Assembly: GCA_907165275.2 (NCBI GenBank)
Contig: OU015650.1
Coordinates: 10,942,001-11,006,000, forward strand
Length of the DNA: 64,000 nucleotides
Direction: 5' to 3'
Origin: Zygaena filipendulae
Taxonomy: Eukaryota; Arthropoda; Insecta; Lepidoptera; Zygaenidae
Shown here: piece after piece, positions 21,961 to 44,490 of the stretch
Layout: each line of letters starts with the position of its first letter
Position numbering within the stretch: position 1 is the first letter of the stretch
Position numbers and translations under genes: made by a program
Notes under the pieces: model-generated
What the model saw: only the letters and a program-made list of their open reading frames with translations
Databases searched by the model: none
What the model was told of the DNA's origin: nothing

Positions 21961-24900
21961 CTAGAAGTCCTGATCGTCCACATCGTAGTGCACCCCAAGT
22001 TGTTTTCGAACCATATCTTCAAGTTTTGCCAAGACAAGGCTATCGTCATGTGACATACGAGGTGATTCCAACAGTCCTGCAAAATCATATTAGACAAACG
22101 TTTTTATGGCAAAATATGATATGAGGTAGGTACCTAAGCGATGTAAAACTTCTATAAGTCATTTATGTGACGGGTATGACAATAAGACGAGTATATGATT
22201 TGTTTTTCAATAAACCTTGTGTCCTTAACTATAGTTGTCTCCCGCGGTTTCACCCGTGGTAATTTCGGAGTTCCCGCGGGAATTCCAGGATAAACTATAC
22301 GCATACACCTTCCTCTTGAATCACTATCTATTTAAAAAAACCGCATCAAAATCCGTTGCGTAGTTTTAAAGATCTAAGCATACATAGGGACAAACAGACA
22401 ACGGAAAGCGACTTTGTTTTATATGTATTATGTAGTGATATTACAAATGCGAATTTGAGTTCGTTTGTTTATTTTTTACGTATTCATTCTTTAACTACTC
22501 AACCACAGATAATATAATACTATAGACTCAACCGAACATCATGTGCATATTTCACGTTATCAGTGGTATACCTACCTACCGTGGTACAGAAAAGGACATG
22601 GGGTACCTACTTTTACCCTAGAATTCCCGCGGGACCTCCGAAATGAACGCAGGGGAAACTGGGAACAGCAAGTATTCAATTTATAATTGTAACTACGAAT
22701 ATTTTATTTGTGTCCTATCATCAAAATTGATATCTAGACCACTGTCGCACATGGATACCTCGTTCTTACATAAATGTATCTATTACATAAAATATGTATC
22801 TACTACTAGCTGCTTCCCGCGGTTCCGCCCGCGTTACTTTTCGAGATCCTGTGGGAATTTCTGGGCAAAAAGTAGATATTATGTCCTTTCCTGTATCCCT
22901 GAAACCGTGTATAAAAAATTTCATGTCGTCGTCGTTATGTTTCAACCAATTTACACAAAACCTTGACAAATTATCATATACCTACCTAAACCTTCCTTAT
23001 GAATCACTCTATCTCTATATATTAGTGAAAACCGCATGAAAATCTGTTTGGTAGTTTTTTAGTTTATTGCGAACAGACAGAAAGACGCGACGGAGAACTT
23101 TGTTTTATAACTAGCTGTCCCCCGCGGTTTCACCCGTGGTAATTTCAGAGTTCCCTTGGGAATCCCAGAATAAACTATAGATATAAACCTCCCTCATGAA
23201 TCACTCTATCTATTATAGTACTATTATAGTACTAGCTGTGCCCCGCGGTTTCACCCGCATGAAAGGTTTTTATACAATAACTTTTTTCCCGACATCCGAT
23301 TTCATTGAAACAAAGCCTATATGTAGCTCCAGGCTAAGCTTAATCTACCTGTCAAAACCGCATGACAATCGATTCAGTAGATGCGGAGATTATCGCGAAC
23401 AGACCGACAGATAGACGAACAGACAGACAGACAGAAAAGAATTTTTAAAACTTTTTTTTGGGCTTGGTTACTTACTCTTCTTTTATCACCTCTCTCAATT
23501 TTAGGTAAAAATATTCAATGTACAGAATCGCGGATTCTACTCTTTTATTATAGTATAAATAGATTTTGCCTGTGCGAGGAATCAAGTCATGACTCATGTT
23601 TTTGAATAGTGGATAGAAGTACCTATCTAAGGTAGTTACTATACCTAAGTACAAAACTCACCGGTCTTAATGCATCTACAAACTTCGAGAGCCTGGTACA
23701 CTAGTCCTGCACTATTGTGGAAATTAGTTTTAAACTTTGTCGCATGCAATTGAAATTTTTCAATGCTGCCATCAGCATGGATAAGTCTGTCAGGAAAATG
23801 AAAAGAATCCTCCAACTGCAACATAAAAAATTGAAAACATTACATTACATACAAGGAGTTTCAAAAAAGTCCCTACATTAGGTAGGTACGATGGACCGCT
23901 CAGAAAAATGCAGAATGTAGCTATAATAGCCAAGTTAGATCATCGAACTACGGGCAGGACTAGATGGAATAAACGACCACTGCCCCTTCGCGTTGTTTAA
24001 TAAACCGTCTTGTAAAATCAATAGCTTGTTTGCCTGTATAAATGGTTTGTTTCATTTCGTATCGAATTTCTAACTGTACGGTTGTACTTATACCTACTAA
24101 ATGTGACCAGTGACCACACAGCATACTATTATGTAATTGCCACCCTGGGTATCTCAGAAATGCGAGTTTTGCAATGAATCTTTCACGTTTTATAATTCTA
24201 TAATAAAAAGCAGGCAGGGGTGGATAGGGTAGATTAAAAGATTTTATCTTGGATGCTGATTAGCCAGATATAAAATTACGTGATTCAGTTCTTTTGTAGC
24301 CCCCTGAATCTTTCTAAAGTTTCATATTTGCCTCTTGTAGTCTGTAAGTAGATACTGTGGAAACTTAAAGGTACAACTCATTTGTATCTTTTTTTGGGAG
24401 TGGCCAGTCTCTTACCGTTGCCCGTCCTTTGGTTCCAACTACTGTAGCTTTGTTCCAAAGGGTAAGCGTCGTATCAACGTTGAGAACGGCCTTCCTATCT
24501 TCACTGTATTCGAGAATAATTGTTTCCGTAATATCAACACCTTCCTTATTCAGTTTTCCAACGGCCGTCACCTTTAACGGTTCATCTTTAAATATGTATT
24601 GTGCAAATTGCAGTGCGTAAATTCCAATATCGAGTACAGCACCCCCTCCTAGACTCTTCTTCCTGAAATAATTCAAATGTTTAATGTACCATTTTTCATA
24701 CTTAATAATATAAATACCTAATCAATATACCTAGCTATTATGATATTATTAACAAATTAGAATGAATGGACCATGTGGCTTAAATCTCCTTGCGTTATGA
24801 AGTAGCATTTTCACTCACCAAAGTCTCTCCACAGACACAATTTGCACACCGAAATCGACTTCGACAAATTTTGGGTCTCCTAATTGTCCCGACTGTAATT

Positions 24901-26049
24901 CTTTCTCTAAAGATTTGCATGCTGGTGAGAATCGCGACCAGACGGCTTCCATTAGAAACAGTTTCTTTTTCTTCGCGATGTTTATCAAACTTTGTGCTTG
25001 TTTAAAGTTCATACATAATGGCTTCTCGCAAAGAACGTGTTTACCATTCTCGAGAAAGAGCTTGGCAATTTTGTGATGTTCCGTGTTTACCACACCTATG
25101 TAGGCAACATCTGAAAAATATATGAGTCAGAAAAATAACTAAATAGGTAAAGATTTGATCCAAGAGATAAATAGGCATAATATGATCAATGATATTTTAA
25201 GCATATAATACTATTGGTATGTGCTATCTCCTGCATCTACTGATCGGTTTGAAGTCGGTGCCAAGCCCGTTTGTGTCTGCCCGCTTGGGTGGTTTTGCCC
25301 ATGATATGACATGCACGGATCCACTGTTGTGGGCACGGTGGCCATGCCCACAACCCTAATTAAGGTCGACAGGCAGCATTATCCTAGACTATCCTTAGAC
25401 TGTCTCCAGAGTTCAGAGGCACTTGAACATTCATGGAAGTCGTTGTAGGAGATTCCTTAGTCCAACTTGCATTTGGCCGATTTTCGGATAGCTGTATAAC
25501 CACAAATATAAGACCTCCATACACGCTCACGCTCACGCTCACACGGACAGACTCGCAATGTGGCGGGAGCTGATTTAGTCTACCCATTTACTATTTGGCT
25601 TAGTATCGACTTCGAACCGATATAGCACTTGGATATCTACCATTACTAAAATTACATCTATTTTTTATCTTTTGGATTAAATCTATATTTTATTAACTTT
25701 TTTGTAGGTACCTATAGTGTATTTTAGTTTTTTGAAGTCGATGAAAAATTTTTTTTAATTTTTTTTTCCCAATCGAGTAAATAGGTAGGTAGACTATGAA
25801 ACTTGCACTAATTGTAAGAATAATAGTTGCTAATAGTTAATTACCAATGTCGCTACTTTTAGCTAACGATTCGTAAGAGTCGAACACTTTATTGATGTTG
25901 TGTAGATGAGCGAAATCTGTGGCTCTCTTCTTGTCCCGTGCCGCCACCGCTACTATAAGCTGATCTCCTACATCAGGATATGAGTTGAAAGCGGTTACAA
26001 AATCGTGGCTGATCAAGCCTGCCGAAGCAATACCCCAGCGAAGTGGCAT
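21961..26049 (-). CDS. DHDH: trans-1,2-dihydrobenzene-1,2-diol dehydrogenase (dimeric dihydrodiol dehydrogenase), 337 aa
   Basis: GFO/IDH/MocA-family NADP-dependent oxidoreductase. Family members oxidise trans-dihydrodiols to catechols and some sugars such as D-xylose. Coding exons from the start: 25845-26049, 24819-25110, 24416-24662, 23662-23815, 21961-22076, all GT/AG and in phase. The protein starts MPLRWGIASAGLISHDFV, a Rossmann nucleotide-binding turn. It has the family EKP motif (residues 97-99, in HVLCEKPLCMN) with the catalytic lysine, SRFSPACKSL, LGGGAVLDIGIYALQF, VVGTKGRAT, NSAGLVYQALEV, and ends LGVHYDVDDQDF. Length matches the 334-aa human enzyme. The exon 3 donor at 24416 was chosen over readthrough because it restores phase and family spacing. 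A splice acceptor abuts the ATG, implying a noncoding first exon. The gene is single-copy between the two CTH duplicates. Confidence 0.93.
22230..23660. repeat. cluster of RTE-like tails in DHDH intron 4
   Basis: At least five related tails are packed between exons 4 and 5: 22233-22440, 22436-22675, 22795-23108, 23112-23220 and 23233-23560. All carry the 'cccgcggtttcacccg(t/c)'-type core or its complement. They are mixed in orientation and of two subfamilies (the 23233 copy matches 6951-7275). Confidence 0.7.
25190..25780. repeat. 'gaagtcggt' family repeat in DHDH intron 1
   Basis: It shares 'atattattggtatgt(a/g)ct' and 'tgatcggtttgaagtcggt' with 6745-6950 and 26590-26640, and ends near 'ttttttgaagtcgatgaaaa'. 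No protein is seen. Confidence 0.5.
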
Positions 26050-26499
26050 CTATGAAAATAAAACAAAATCATCAATAATAATGCTTCTGCCACACTCATC
26101 AAGTCATCACCCATACCGCAAATATTCGCATCATCCCTGTTTCTTAGAATGAAAGAGATAGGTACTATGCGATATGATATGCGAATATTCGTGCTAGCAC
26201 ACGCATAGATATTACTGCAAGTTGTACCTACACTGAAAAAAATTTGCAGTTTTTCACAACTCTATAAGGGAATAGTGACTCAAACTGTCTGGTATCTGGT
26301 ATCAACTGTATCAACATTAGGTATATACCTATCCAATCAACTGTGGTATAGATTAACTATCTTTTTTACTGCCTTCTTAAAAATTAGTTGACCATGGTCT
26401 CCTTGTCAAGGTGGGCAGACATTCTTGCATCCACCTGCTCCAGAAATGATCTTAAACAGTAAAACTGTCTGTTACTGATTAAATATTATCTACTAATAA

Positions 26500-27335
26500 C
26501 GAAAAAATTCAAACCGACTTCCAAAAACACAAAACCAAAAAAGCTAAAAATAACTAATACCGGTTCAATCCAAAAGATAAAAACACGTTATATTATTATT
26601 GGTTGGTGCTACCATTGATCGGTGTGAATTCGGTGACAAGCCCGCTGGTGTGGTAGCACAAACCAATAATAATATTACGTGAGTTTTTGTCTTTTGGATT
26701 AAATGAATTTTTAGTTTTGTGTTTTTGGAAGTCGGTTTTAATTTTTTTGGTAAAATTTTGTTTATTTCTCGCTTTTAAGTGACTTAGTTCGTAATTTCTC
26801 TAAGTTACAATAGCCTAATGTCAACTGCACATCACCTTTTACAAAATATTGCTTTTCCCGACGCAGGGACGTTAATTGTTGAGGAGTTCTCCTGGTACAT
26901 CACCATTAGTTCAACTTCGCCATATACATTGTGACGAGCATAATTTTTTTAGAAACCATATTAAAGTTTCGGAACCCGTGAAATACCTATTATTGAGTAG
27001 TTCCGATGACCATCTGTGGTCTTCATCATCAGTTCCACTTCTACAAATTTTGCTTTCCAAAAGCAAATGAACGATTTACTATAAAAAATACCCAAATCGC
27101 TATAGGTGTGCCTATAATTTTTGAAGAGTTCCCTCGATTTCTCCAAGATCCCATCATCAAATCCCGACTTGGTGGCAATGGGACCTAATTGGGAGTATAC
27201 CCTTTCAAACAAAAAAAGAGTTTTCCAAATCGGTCCAACCGTCTTCGAGTAATCGGTGAACATACATAAAAAAAAAAACATTCTTACAATTGAACATAGA
27301 ACCTCCTCCTTTTTGGAAGTCGGTTAAAAAACAGT
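26500..27335. repeat. foldback element and adjoining interspersed repeat upstream of DHDH
   Basis: Bases 26500-26765 fold back on themselves, with outer arms 'accgacttccaaaaacacaaaa' type and inner arms 'ttattattggtt'. Bases 26870-27335 are a second repeat whose reverse complement is at 35540-35935 ('gaccatctgtggtcttcatc', 'cgtcttcgagtaatcgg'), ending 'tttttggaagtcggttaaaa'. Open frames here are not genes. Confidence 0.65.
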
Positions 27336-27576
27336 TAAATGATAGACAGTGACGCCTTAACTGTTTTCAGACCCTGTAGCTGTTAGGTACAGTATTAGAA
27401 ACCAGTGTTATATTGGTCAGTACCTACTATTGTGTAAAGCAGTTTTATTTACTAATCTTTAATGTTATTTAATAAAGAGGCACATTAACCTAAGCAAAAT
27501 GTAACCTTAACTTAAAAATATTAATGAAAGAAATCAGTTTTACTGACTTAAAAATTCATATAGGAATAAAACTTAC

Positions 27577-27640
27577 GGTTTGTTACAGCACGGTCCCTCT
27601 GGCAACTAGCAGTGGGTGACGGAGAGTGTAGACTGTTGTT
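27577..27640 (-). other. putative 5' noncoding exon of DHDH
   Basis: On the minus strand 'aacaaacc|gtaagt' is a near-consensus donor at 27577/27576, 1.5 kb upstream of the DHDH ATG exon, which itself begins right after an acceptor (catag|ATG). Only the donor supports this, and the 5' edge is a guess. Confidence 0.3.
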
Positions 27641-28372
27641 GATTGTTAATTTTATCTATAGAACGTTAGGTACCTTCAATGCTTATATTCAATATTCATT
27701 GGTTAGGTTACGTATCAATTACAGTTTGTTATCAACCGGGGTCTTTGTTGCTATCGCAGTTGTTAAAAAGATTATGTAATTCAACCTTTTGCTGGTAAGT
27801 AGGTGAAAAAACAACATACAATCGAATTGAGAACCTCCTCCTTTTTTGGAAGTCTATTAAAAAGGATGGAAAATGGGAACTGGTCAAGCGCGTTTCGGAT
27901 GTTGACATAGCACATTTCAAAGTCATTTGTAATGCTTTTTGCTTTCATTTCGTGATTATAGGGCCAATCTACCTCTTTCGTTGTACTGCGCGCTACAGTT
28001 AACAAAATGAGGAGATAAGACAATTTGTAACTAACATTATTTATGTGCACGACAGTGGCGTCAAGCACACTTTGAAGCACCACACGATCGGACCCGCACC
28101 CGTATTAATTTGAAATTCCTCGGGGGAACTGTGTGAAATCCGTTCTTAGCTCAAGTCTCCTGCCCATAAACTATCTACCTGCCACAGCTTTATAGCTTAA
28201 GTACCTAGTTTACGAGATATTGTGTTTAGTCAGTGAATGATGTTTCGCTTTTATAATTAGCTAGCTGCGGATACGGTAGTATCTCTAAGTAGTTTGTGGC
28301 TAGCTGTGCCCCACAGTTTAACTCACGTTGGTTTTGGAACTCCAAAGTAACCTTCCCTGAACTTCCACAAAT

Positions 28373-28440
28373 ATAAATAAATAAATAAATAATAAATAAA
28401 TAAAGCCTTTATTCTACTACTTCTTCCTTTTACAATTTTA
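28373..28440. repeat. (taaa)n tract and LINE tail fragment
   Basis: Runs of 'aataaataaataaat' are followed by 'gcctttattctact', resembling the reversed LINE 3' end at 17697. Confidence 0.5.
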
Positions 28441-28578
28441 ACCTATTATAATAAGATATATGACGAATATAAATAAAATTAATTTCAGCTAGTAACGTGA
28501 ATTTAAATAGTACCTACCAATAATAATATGAAGTTTATAACAATATGATTAAAATGAATAGTTGGTAATATAATATAG

Positions 28579-29295
28579 TTGTGTCTTTTTTCAATAGAGT
28601 ACGTAAATGAATTTATATATTTGGGCCAAATGGTTTCATTTCAAAGTTGCACTAAAAATGAGGTGCAAAGAAGGAAAGCCATCGCTTGGAAAAAATATTG
28701 GAGTTTTAAAGAGATAATGAAAAATAAACAAATAAGCATAAACATCAAGAAAAAACTTTACGAAGTAGCTATTCTCCCACGATTGACATACGGTTGTCAA
28801 AGCTGGTCTCTGAAAAATGATGATGAAAACAAACTAGCAATCTGCCAAAGGAACATGGAGCGAAACATGTTAGGTATAAAACAAACAAACAAAATTATAA
28901 ACAAAATCATTAGGAAAAAAAACGGGTATAGTGAGCATTATTAAGAGGATAAGATCTCTGAAGTGGAAGTGGGCCGGACATATTTGTAGGATGGAAAATA
29001 ACCGTTGGACTAAAAGAGTAACTGAGTGGATACCAAGAGAGGATAAAAGGTGCAAAGGTCGCCCAAAGAAAAGGTGGGAAGATATTTTCATGGAGAAAGC
29101 GGGTGCGCAGTGGATGACTAGGGCCAGGGACAGAGCTAAATGGAGAGAGCTGGGGGAGGCCTACGCCAAGGAAGGCGACTACTACTTCACAAATATATCA
29201 CGATCAAAATTAGCCAAATCGGTCCAGCCATTCTCGAGTTTTAGCGAGACAAACGAACAGCAATTATATTTTTATATAGATATAAGAGATAGGTA
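28579..29295 (+). pseudogene. RTE-type retrotransposon remnant (reverse-transcriptase C-terminus)
   Basis: The first frame, from 28597, reads EYVNEFIYLGQMVSF, then LYEVAILPRLTYGCQSW, the conserved end of RTE-like endonuclease-reverse transcriptases. The second, from 28931, reads RSLKWKWAGHICRMENNRW, GRPKKRWEDI and WRELGEAYAKEG. The two frames are separated by a frameshift at the A-run around 28915-28922. The 3' end (29205-29295, 'aaattagccaaatcggtcca') recurs at 58319-58400. The 5' part of the element is missing. Confidence 0.88.
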
Positions 29296-29544
29296 CCTAT
29301 AAGTACTAAAAAATGTAAATCGACTTCAAAAAACACGAAAATGCACTATATCTAACAAAAAAACGAAAACCATAATACCGATTTAATCCAAAAGATAAAA
29401 GTAGACTATACACTCCCAATAAAAAGGAGTTGCAGAGAAAATGAACCATTCAATAGTGGTGAAACTTGTTGGCGGATGCTGCTCTAGGTAAAGAATATTG
29501 GGCAGAAGCAAACAAACTCACTTTTGCATTTATAAGGACTGTTC

Positions 29545-29690
29545 CCGCGGTTTCACCCGCAATAAAATTCCAGGATAAACTACCTGTATCTATAAACCTT
29601 CCTCTGGAACCACTCTATCTATTGGTTAAAAACGCATGAAAATCTTGTCAGTAGTTTTTGAGTTTATCGCGAGAGATAGACAGACGCGGT
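29545..29690 (+). repeat. RTE-like tail fragment
   Basis: It shows the core 'cccgcggtttcacccgcaat', then 'ttatcgcgagagatagacagac'. Confidence 0.55.
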
Positions 29691-30269
29691 CACGTCCAGC
29701 CACATATTCTGGCTAAGGTGTAGAGTTTGAGAAGTTAGGCCTTGTAGAGTTATAAGCTTGGCTCTACTTTTTAACTTTGCCCCTCAAATGAACTCGTCTT
29801 GGCATCATTTTACATGAATGAATATATTTTTGGTGGGATATATACTACTACTACTATTAACAACCATACAAAACCACTTGCCATACAAACATTGCCTAAT
29901 AATAAAGGCAATGTAAAATAATTTAAATAACTACTGGATAATATATAATATTACTAGCTTTTGCCCGTCCGAGGCTTCGCTCGCTTTAATGTAGATTTTA
30001 TCAACCAATTTTCTGTCAACTTTCTATCCCTCGGACACAGTAAGTAGGTATAGGTACCTACTTACTTACTTTTTCTGGATGAAAGGTGCTCTATATGTCC
30101 TCTATAGTCTATCCATAACCTCGCCTATCTAACTGAAGATATAAAAAAGATTACATAGTACCTATCATATTGTAGTAGTAACATTATAGTAGCGTCATAT
30201 TACATAATAACAACATGTGTGATCCACATTAGGTAGATATGTCTGTACAAAAACGTATATTTCTAACGA

Positions 30270-39251
<8,982 letters not shown>

Positions 39252-42200
39252 CTGAGAAATTAAATAATAAATCATATTAGTCCTAGATCAAAGTAAACCA
39301 GAAAATAAAGCTACAAAACAGGTACTTGACGACTATGTACAGTGAAAGGAATTATATTTTTTCCATGGATAATATCAAGTAGTAGATAGTATTTAAAAAA
39401 ACAACTTCATTTAAAAAAAATCGTTTAGTGTCTTTTAAGTTCTACCCTATACTTAGCTTGTAGGTCCCATCTTAAATTTTTCGGAATTTTTGCCCCGTAA
39501 TAAAATAATTATATTGCCCAAGTCATATTAGACGCACATATTTCACCAACTATTGAATAAAAAAATATCCATTGACTAAAATTCAGTTTGAAATATAGGT
39601 ACATAGGTGCAGGGTACGTCCCCCGCCAAGACGAGCCAAGCAAAGCGCAAGAGCACTACCTATCTTTTCTCAAAGCGCTTCATCGTTTTTTTAACCCCAT
39701 ATAACTTGGGTTTCACTTATACCAGATAAACAAAATGCTCGGGATATGTTGTTAATAGCAAACTTATTAAACATATAACGTTTTAATTGTATAGCTCTCA
39801 TACTTTAGATTTTATTGATATCTAAAAAACCCCGATTTCGTCACTGATGATCAACAAAATTCTTAGGGTATTTCCTAATGTCCTAGAAAGCTGAAATTTG
39901 GTATGTAAGCTAGTATTAGTACCTACACAAATAACAAAAAAATTATAAAACTTGTAACTTTTATCCCCCAACCTCTTAAACAAGGGGATGGAAGTTTGTA
40001 GCTAGTTAGACCTTGTATAGAGTTAGGGCGTGTAGAGTTAGAAGCTTGACTCTACATGAGATCTGTGGGGTTAGTCAAGTTGACACTCTACAATCGTTAA
40101 CGCGTAGAAAATTTATGTAACGAATCGTCATGTCACTTGGTCAGCCAATCAAAACTCTAGTTTTCACTTGGTCACGCAAAATTAGAGTTTTGATTGACTG
40201 ACCTGATGATTGTGACATTCGTTACTTATGCTTTTTATGCGTTAACGATTGTACAATGTCAACTTGGCTACCCTGCTGATAACTTTTGAAAGTGTGAGTC
40301 ATACGGTCTCGTCTTAGCCACATTTTACGAGAAAATGTTTTTGTTGGGACTTGGGATTAAGATTTTTCAAGATTTTTTGTAATGACAGCTGATGTGTATG
40401 AATATTTATTTTTCCATCCCACATTATAGACAAAGAATAGTAACTAGGTATATTACCTTATTAAGTAGGTACTATTTAATAATTTTAATAATTTTGCACT
40501 ATTGTGCAATCTCTATTCTCTTTCTAGTTTAAGCCACCACAAACACTTTTCACTCGCTTTTTATCTTATATACTCAATAATAATCATATTAATGGACTAA
40601 TTAGAATTTTGATTTTCATACTATGGAGAGTAAAAAAAGCGTTAGAATAGAACAAATGCATTCCCAAATATATTATGTTCACACGCTTTTTTATCGCGCA
40701 CTGTTCGATTTTCGACGTTGAGCGTTGGACGAATTGATATGAATTGAGCATACGGAACTCCGTGTTTCTTTTTTAATGCGATGTTAAAAAAGCCCTCGTG
40801 CAAACGAACGAACTTATTACATGCCTGTGCAGTGTGCCCACTGCCCCACTATAAGTTTTGTAGAAAATACCTACACACTAAACTGGGTACTTTGAGAATT
40901 AATAATCTGTTGTTTTAATGGATTGAAAATAGTATTTTCAATATCTAGTAGGTATCTACTATTCCGTAGTTATAAATTACTTTTAACGCTGAAGAAGTAG
41001 GATTTTATTAGGTAAACTAGTATTAGTACGTAGTATATTTACTCTGAGCTAGTATTAATTACTAGCGGTTCCCCGCGGATACACCCACGGTAAATTTGGA
41101 GTTCCCGCGGGAATTCCGGGATAAATAGTTGCCTATGTCCTTCTCTGTGCATCTGACCAACGTGTATGCAAAATTTCATGGTGATCGGTTGAGCCGTTAA
41201 GCCGTGAAAGCGTTATAAACAAACAAACAAAAGACCCACTTTCGCATTTATAATATTAGTTAGGATTCTAAAATAATAGGTATAACCACCTACACCTACA
41301 TACCTACGTAAAAGGTCGGTAAGACAATGGTTAGAACGGCCAATCCGTACCTATCTAAGTAATATTTTTTTTACCAATGCTCGTACGTACGTTAGTTTTG
41401 ATTTCACAATAATTATATATTTCCTTTGTCCACAAAATGTAGGTTTCTCCGTGAGCAAAAAATTAATATTAGGTGACAGACTAATACAGCGAAAACCTCA
41501 AAAAGTCCGCTATTTAGCATAAATCTTAGGTAGGCTGAAGTTTGGTAAGATACTTTTAGACCAGACTTTACAGGACCTAAATGGGACTGCTGTGCATACT
41601 GAAAGGTTTACTATAACCTTAAACCTTTCAGTAAAACCTTATAGTAAAATTGTTAACATGCGGTGTCTACACATTGGAAATGGATGGAAAAAAGATGCAA
41701 AACCAGTGACCGACGCTACTCTGTATGTAGTATGCTGTATGTACATACATACATAGGTATGTACATACAGCATACATACATTACTAGGTCTGTAATCGAA
41801 TGTGTGATCGTTCTTTAGTGATATGGGTAGGTAGGTATCTTATTTCATTTCATATCACATCCTGTAGTCATGGGCGTATCCACATAGGTTGGTACTTGGT
41901 ACTAGGTAGGTACAATAAAGAGTTTCCGATTAAAGTAGGTACCTATGTGAAATCAAACGCGTCTGCTAGGTAATTCTATTTATACCCATAAAGTCGAGGT
42001 TACGTTTGTAAATAATATCGGAATTCCAGCTAAAAATCCGAAATTAACGCGCGGGTGACATCGCTGAAATTTTCCATACGCGTTGCCCTAGGGATAAAGA
42101 AAAGGATATCTATAGGGTAGGTACTTTTTAGTCTGAAAGTCCCGCGGGAACTCTGAAATTAACGCGAGTCTCCTTACCTCACGTTAATTTCAGAGATCCC

Positions 42201-42729
42201 GCGGGAATTCCGGGATAAAAAGTAGCCCAAGTTACGCCTTATAACATCAGCTATCTGCCAGTGAAAGTCCCGTCAAAATCGGTCCAGCCGTTTCAGAGAT
42301 TACCCGAAACAAACAGACTGACAGAGAAAATTTTTAAAGATACATTTTTTGATGTTAGTACTGTATTATGAATTTGGTTAAAAGCTGTTAATTTGAAATC
42401 ACAAACAGACACTTCATTTTATTTATACATATGTATACATATATATAGATTTGTAATAATTTTTATACGATTTACCGAACGGAATTGAATTAGGATGAAA
42501 AAAAATACATAATTATAGCGTTAATAGACCACAATATAAGCTAAAAACCAAAGTGTCCAGACATAAAATTTAAATATAGATATGTAGGTTAAAAATTTAC
42601 AATCCCTGAAGTTATAAACATATGTACCTATATAAAATATAATAGATAATAACGTTCAAAATTTCATCATCTGTTTAATGTAAAAATGTAGGTACCTACT
42701 TATAATTTAAATAATATCAAAAAACTTAC
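39252..42729. other. upstream region of CTH-2 with repeats
   Basis: If the exon at 42730 is real, this is the long first intron. It holds a foldback at 40079-40258 (arms 'aatcgttaacgcgtag' and complement), RTE-like tails at 41062-41275, 42015-42160 and 42165-42450, a decayed CRE-family end at 40600-40625, and a 'gtacatacatacatag' palindromic tract at 41730-41790. Bases 39252-40070 contain nothing I recognise beyond the duplicated flank of exon 1. Confidence 0.5.
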
Positions 42730-42870
42730 TTTATAGACTTTATGAAGAAAATATTAATTTGCGACGGTGTGTAAAGTTCTTAAAAAAATGGATTTTTTTG
42801 AAAGACGCGGCTACATAACTTCACCGTTTGAACTCGTTTGCAAAATACGACCACTTCCACACACCTATCA
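42730..42870 (-). other. putative 5' noncoding exon / promoter side of CTH copy 2
   Basis: It is the counterpart of 15701-15840, ending on the minus strand in AAA|gtaagt at 42730/42729. A short 'ctttata' unit is duplicated beside the donor compared with copy 1. The 5' edge is undefined. Confidence 0.45.
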
Positions 42871-43584
42871 CCTAGAACGTAGTGATTAAATAATTATTAT
42901 CTTTGCTATCACTCAATGAAAAATGTCTGGAATGAGAAAATTGGACTTATGGAAGTAATGCGAGTAATAATCGAGTGATATCATTCCAAGAGGTGATGCA
43001 ACATCAACCATTACGAGACATCACACCATTAGATGCCCGACACCTACATGGCTCTCTCAAAGATATCTACTAGTAATCGGTATTACCAAAGGTACAGCTA
43101 CAGACCTATTACGTAATATCTCATGAAGGATATGACCGCTAGCAGCTACACTAGGTCCATTTTCCTTTAGAACATGTCGAGTAATTTTTGAGTGTTAAGA
43201 CTAGAGTGATACCTACGTAATGATTTCGTGTGATGTCACCCGACTGGAAAAGTTTCAATATTAGCAATGATTTGCGCTTGTGTAGAGAAAACAGATCACA
43301 CAACACCAAACCCAGCACCGTGACCACTGACCAGATTTAAATTGACAAACTGCCAGTTGCTGGACTAAAAACTACTTAAACCTGCTAAATATTTCCAAAA
43401 AAATATCTAAAATTACTCTAATATATAGAATGTCTTTGCTCTAAAGTCTAAACAATTATATTATTTTGTAAAAAAAATTTGTAAAAAATTATTTTGTAAA
43501 AAAAATAATACAATAATAACATGTTTGTAGTTCACACGTGATAGAAGGAAAACCTTTAAAAATGTGATGTCCGAGATAAGGGGG

Positions 43585-44490
43585 CGTCCATTAATTACGT
43601 GAGGCGTTTAGGGGAGGGAGGGGGTCGAGCTGATTACCCTGAGTGATTACCCAATCTTACGTTGGGGAGAGGGGGGCCTCAGGTATCACGTAATTTTTTT
43701 TTCATTCTTTTACCTATTTGTGAGTGTCATTATGTCATCACTACATAGTATAAAACAAAGTCGCTTGTAACGAGGCGGCTATATGCCACTCGTTATGATA
43801 TCCCGCCTCATTTCTAAAACTTTTTATTTTTTTTATAATTTGTTCTACGTAATTTTTTTTTTATAATTTGTTCTACGTTACACGCTTTCTCTGTCCCTAT
43901 ATCCCTATGTATGCTTAAATCTTTAAAACTACACAACGGATTTTGATGCGGTTTTCACCAATAGATAGAGTGATTCATGAGGAAGGATTATATCTATATT
44001 TATATCTATATTAACCCGGAATTACCGCGAGAACTCGAGAAATACCTGCGGATGAAACCGCGTGGCAATAGGTAGTCCCTACTCGTATTAAAATAATCTG
44101 TGCTACTATTATGAATGCGAAAGTAACTCTGTCTGTCTGTTACGCTTTCACGCCTTAACGGCTCAACCGATCATGATGACATTTTGTACACACGTTGTCA
44201 GAGGTCCAGAGATAACAGAGAAGGACATAGGTAGGGTAGGTAATTTGTATCCCGGAATTCCTGCAGGATCTTCGACATTTCCGCGGGTGAAACCGCGGGG
44301 AACAGTTAGTATATTGTAAAGGGGAAATATTTAATTTTTGTTTGTTTGTTGCGATTTTACTCAAAAACTACTGGACCAATTTAAAAAATTCTGTCTACAG
44401 TAAAATGTTGCATTATCCTTGAGTAACGTAGGCTATATTGTAACCCAAAATTCCCGGGGGTGAAACCGCGGGGAACAGCTAGTAATCAAT
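43585..44490. repeat. repeat cluster upstream of CTH-2
   Basis: Bases 43585-43700 belong to the 'ttaattacgtgaggcg' family (relative at 13700). Bases 43740-44075, 44095-44312 and 44320-44485 are three successive RTE-like tails, with 'atgcggttttcaccaata', 'ggaattcctgcagg' and 'gtgaaaccgcggggaacag' segments. Confidence 0.6.

Noticed and set aside
24365..24415. Extension of DHDH exon 3 to a stop at 24365
   Set aside because: The donor at 24416 (ACG|gtaaga) gives the right phase and family spacing into the next exon. Readthrough adds residues that do not fit the family.
28870..29091. 73-residue minus-strand frame
   Set aside because: Antisense of the RTE retrotransposon remnant on the plus strand.
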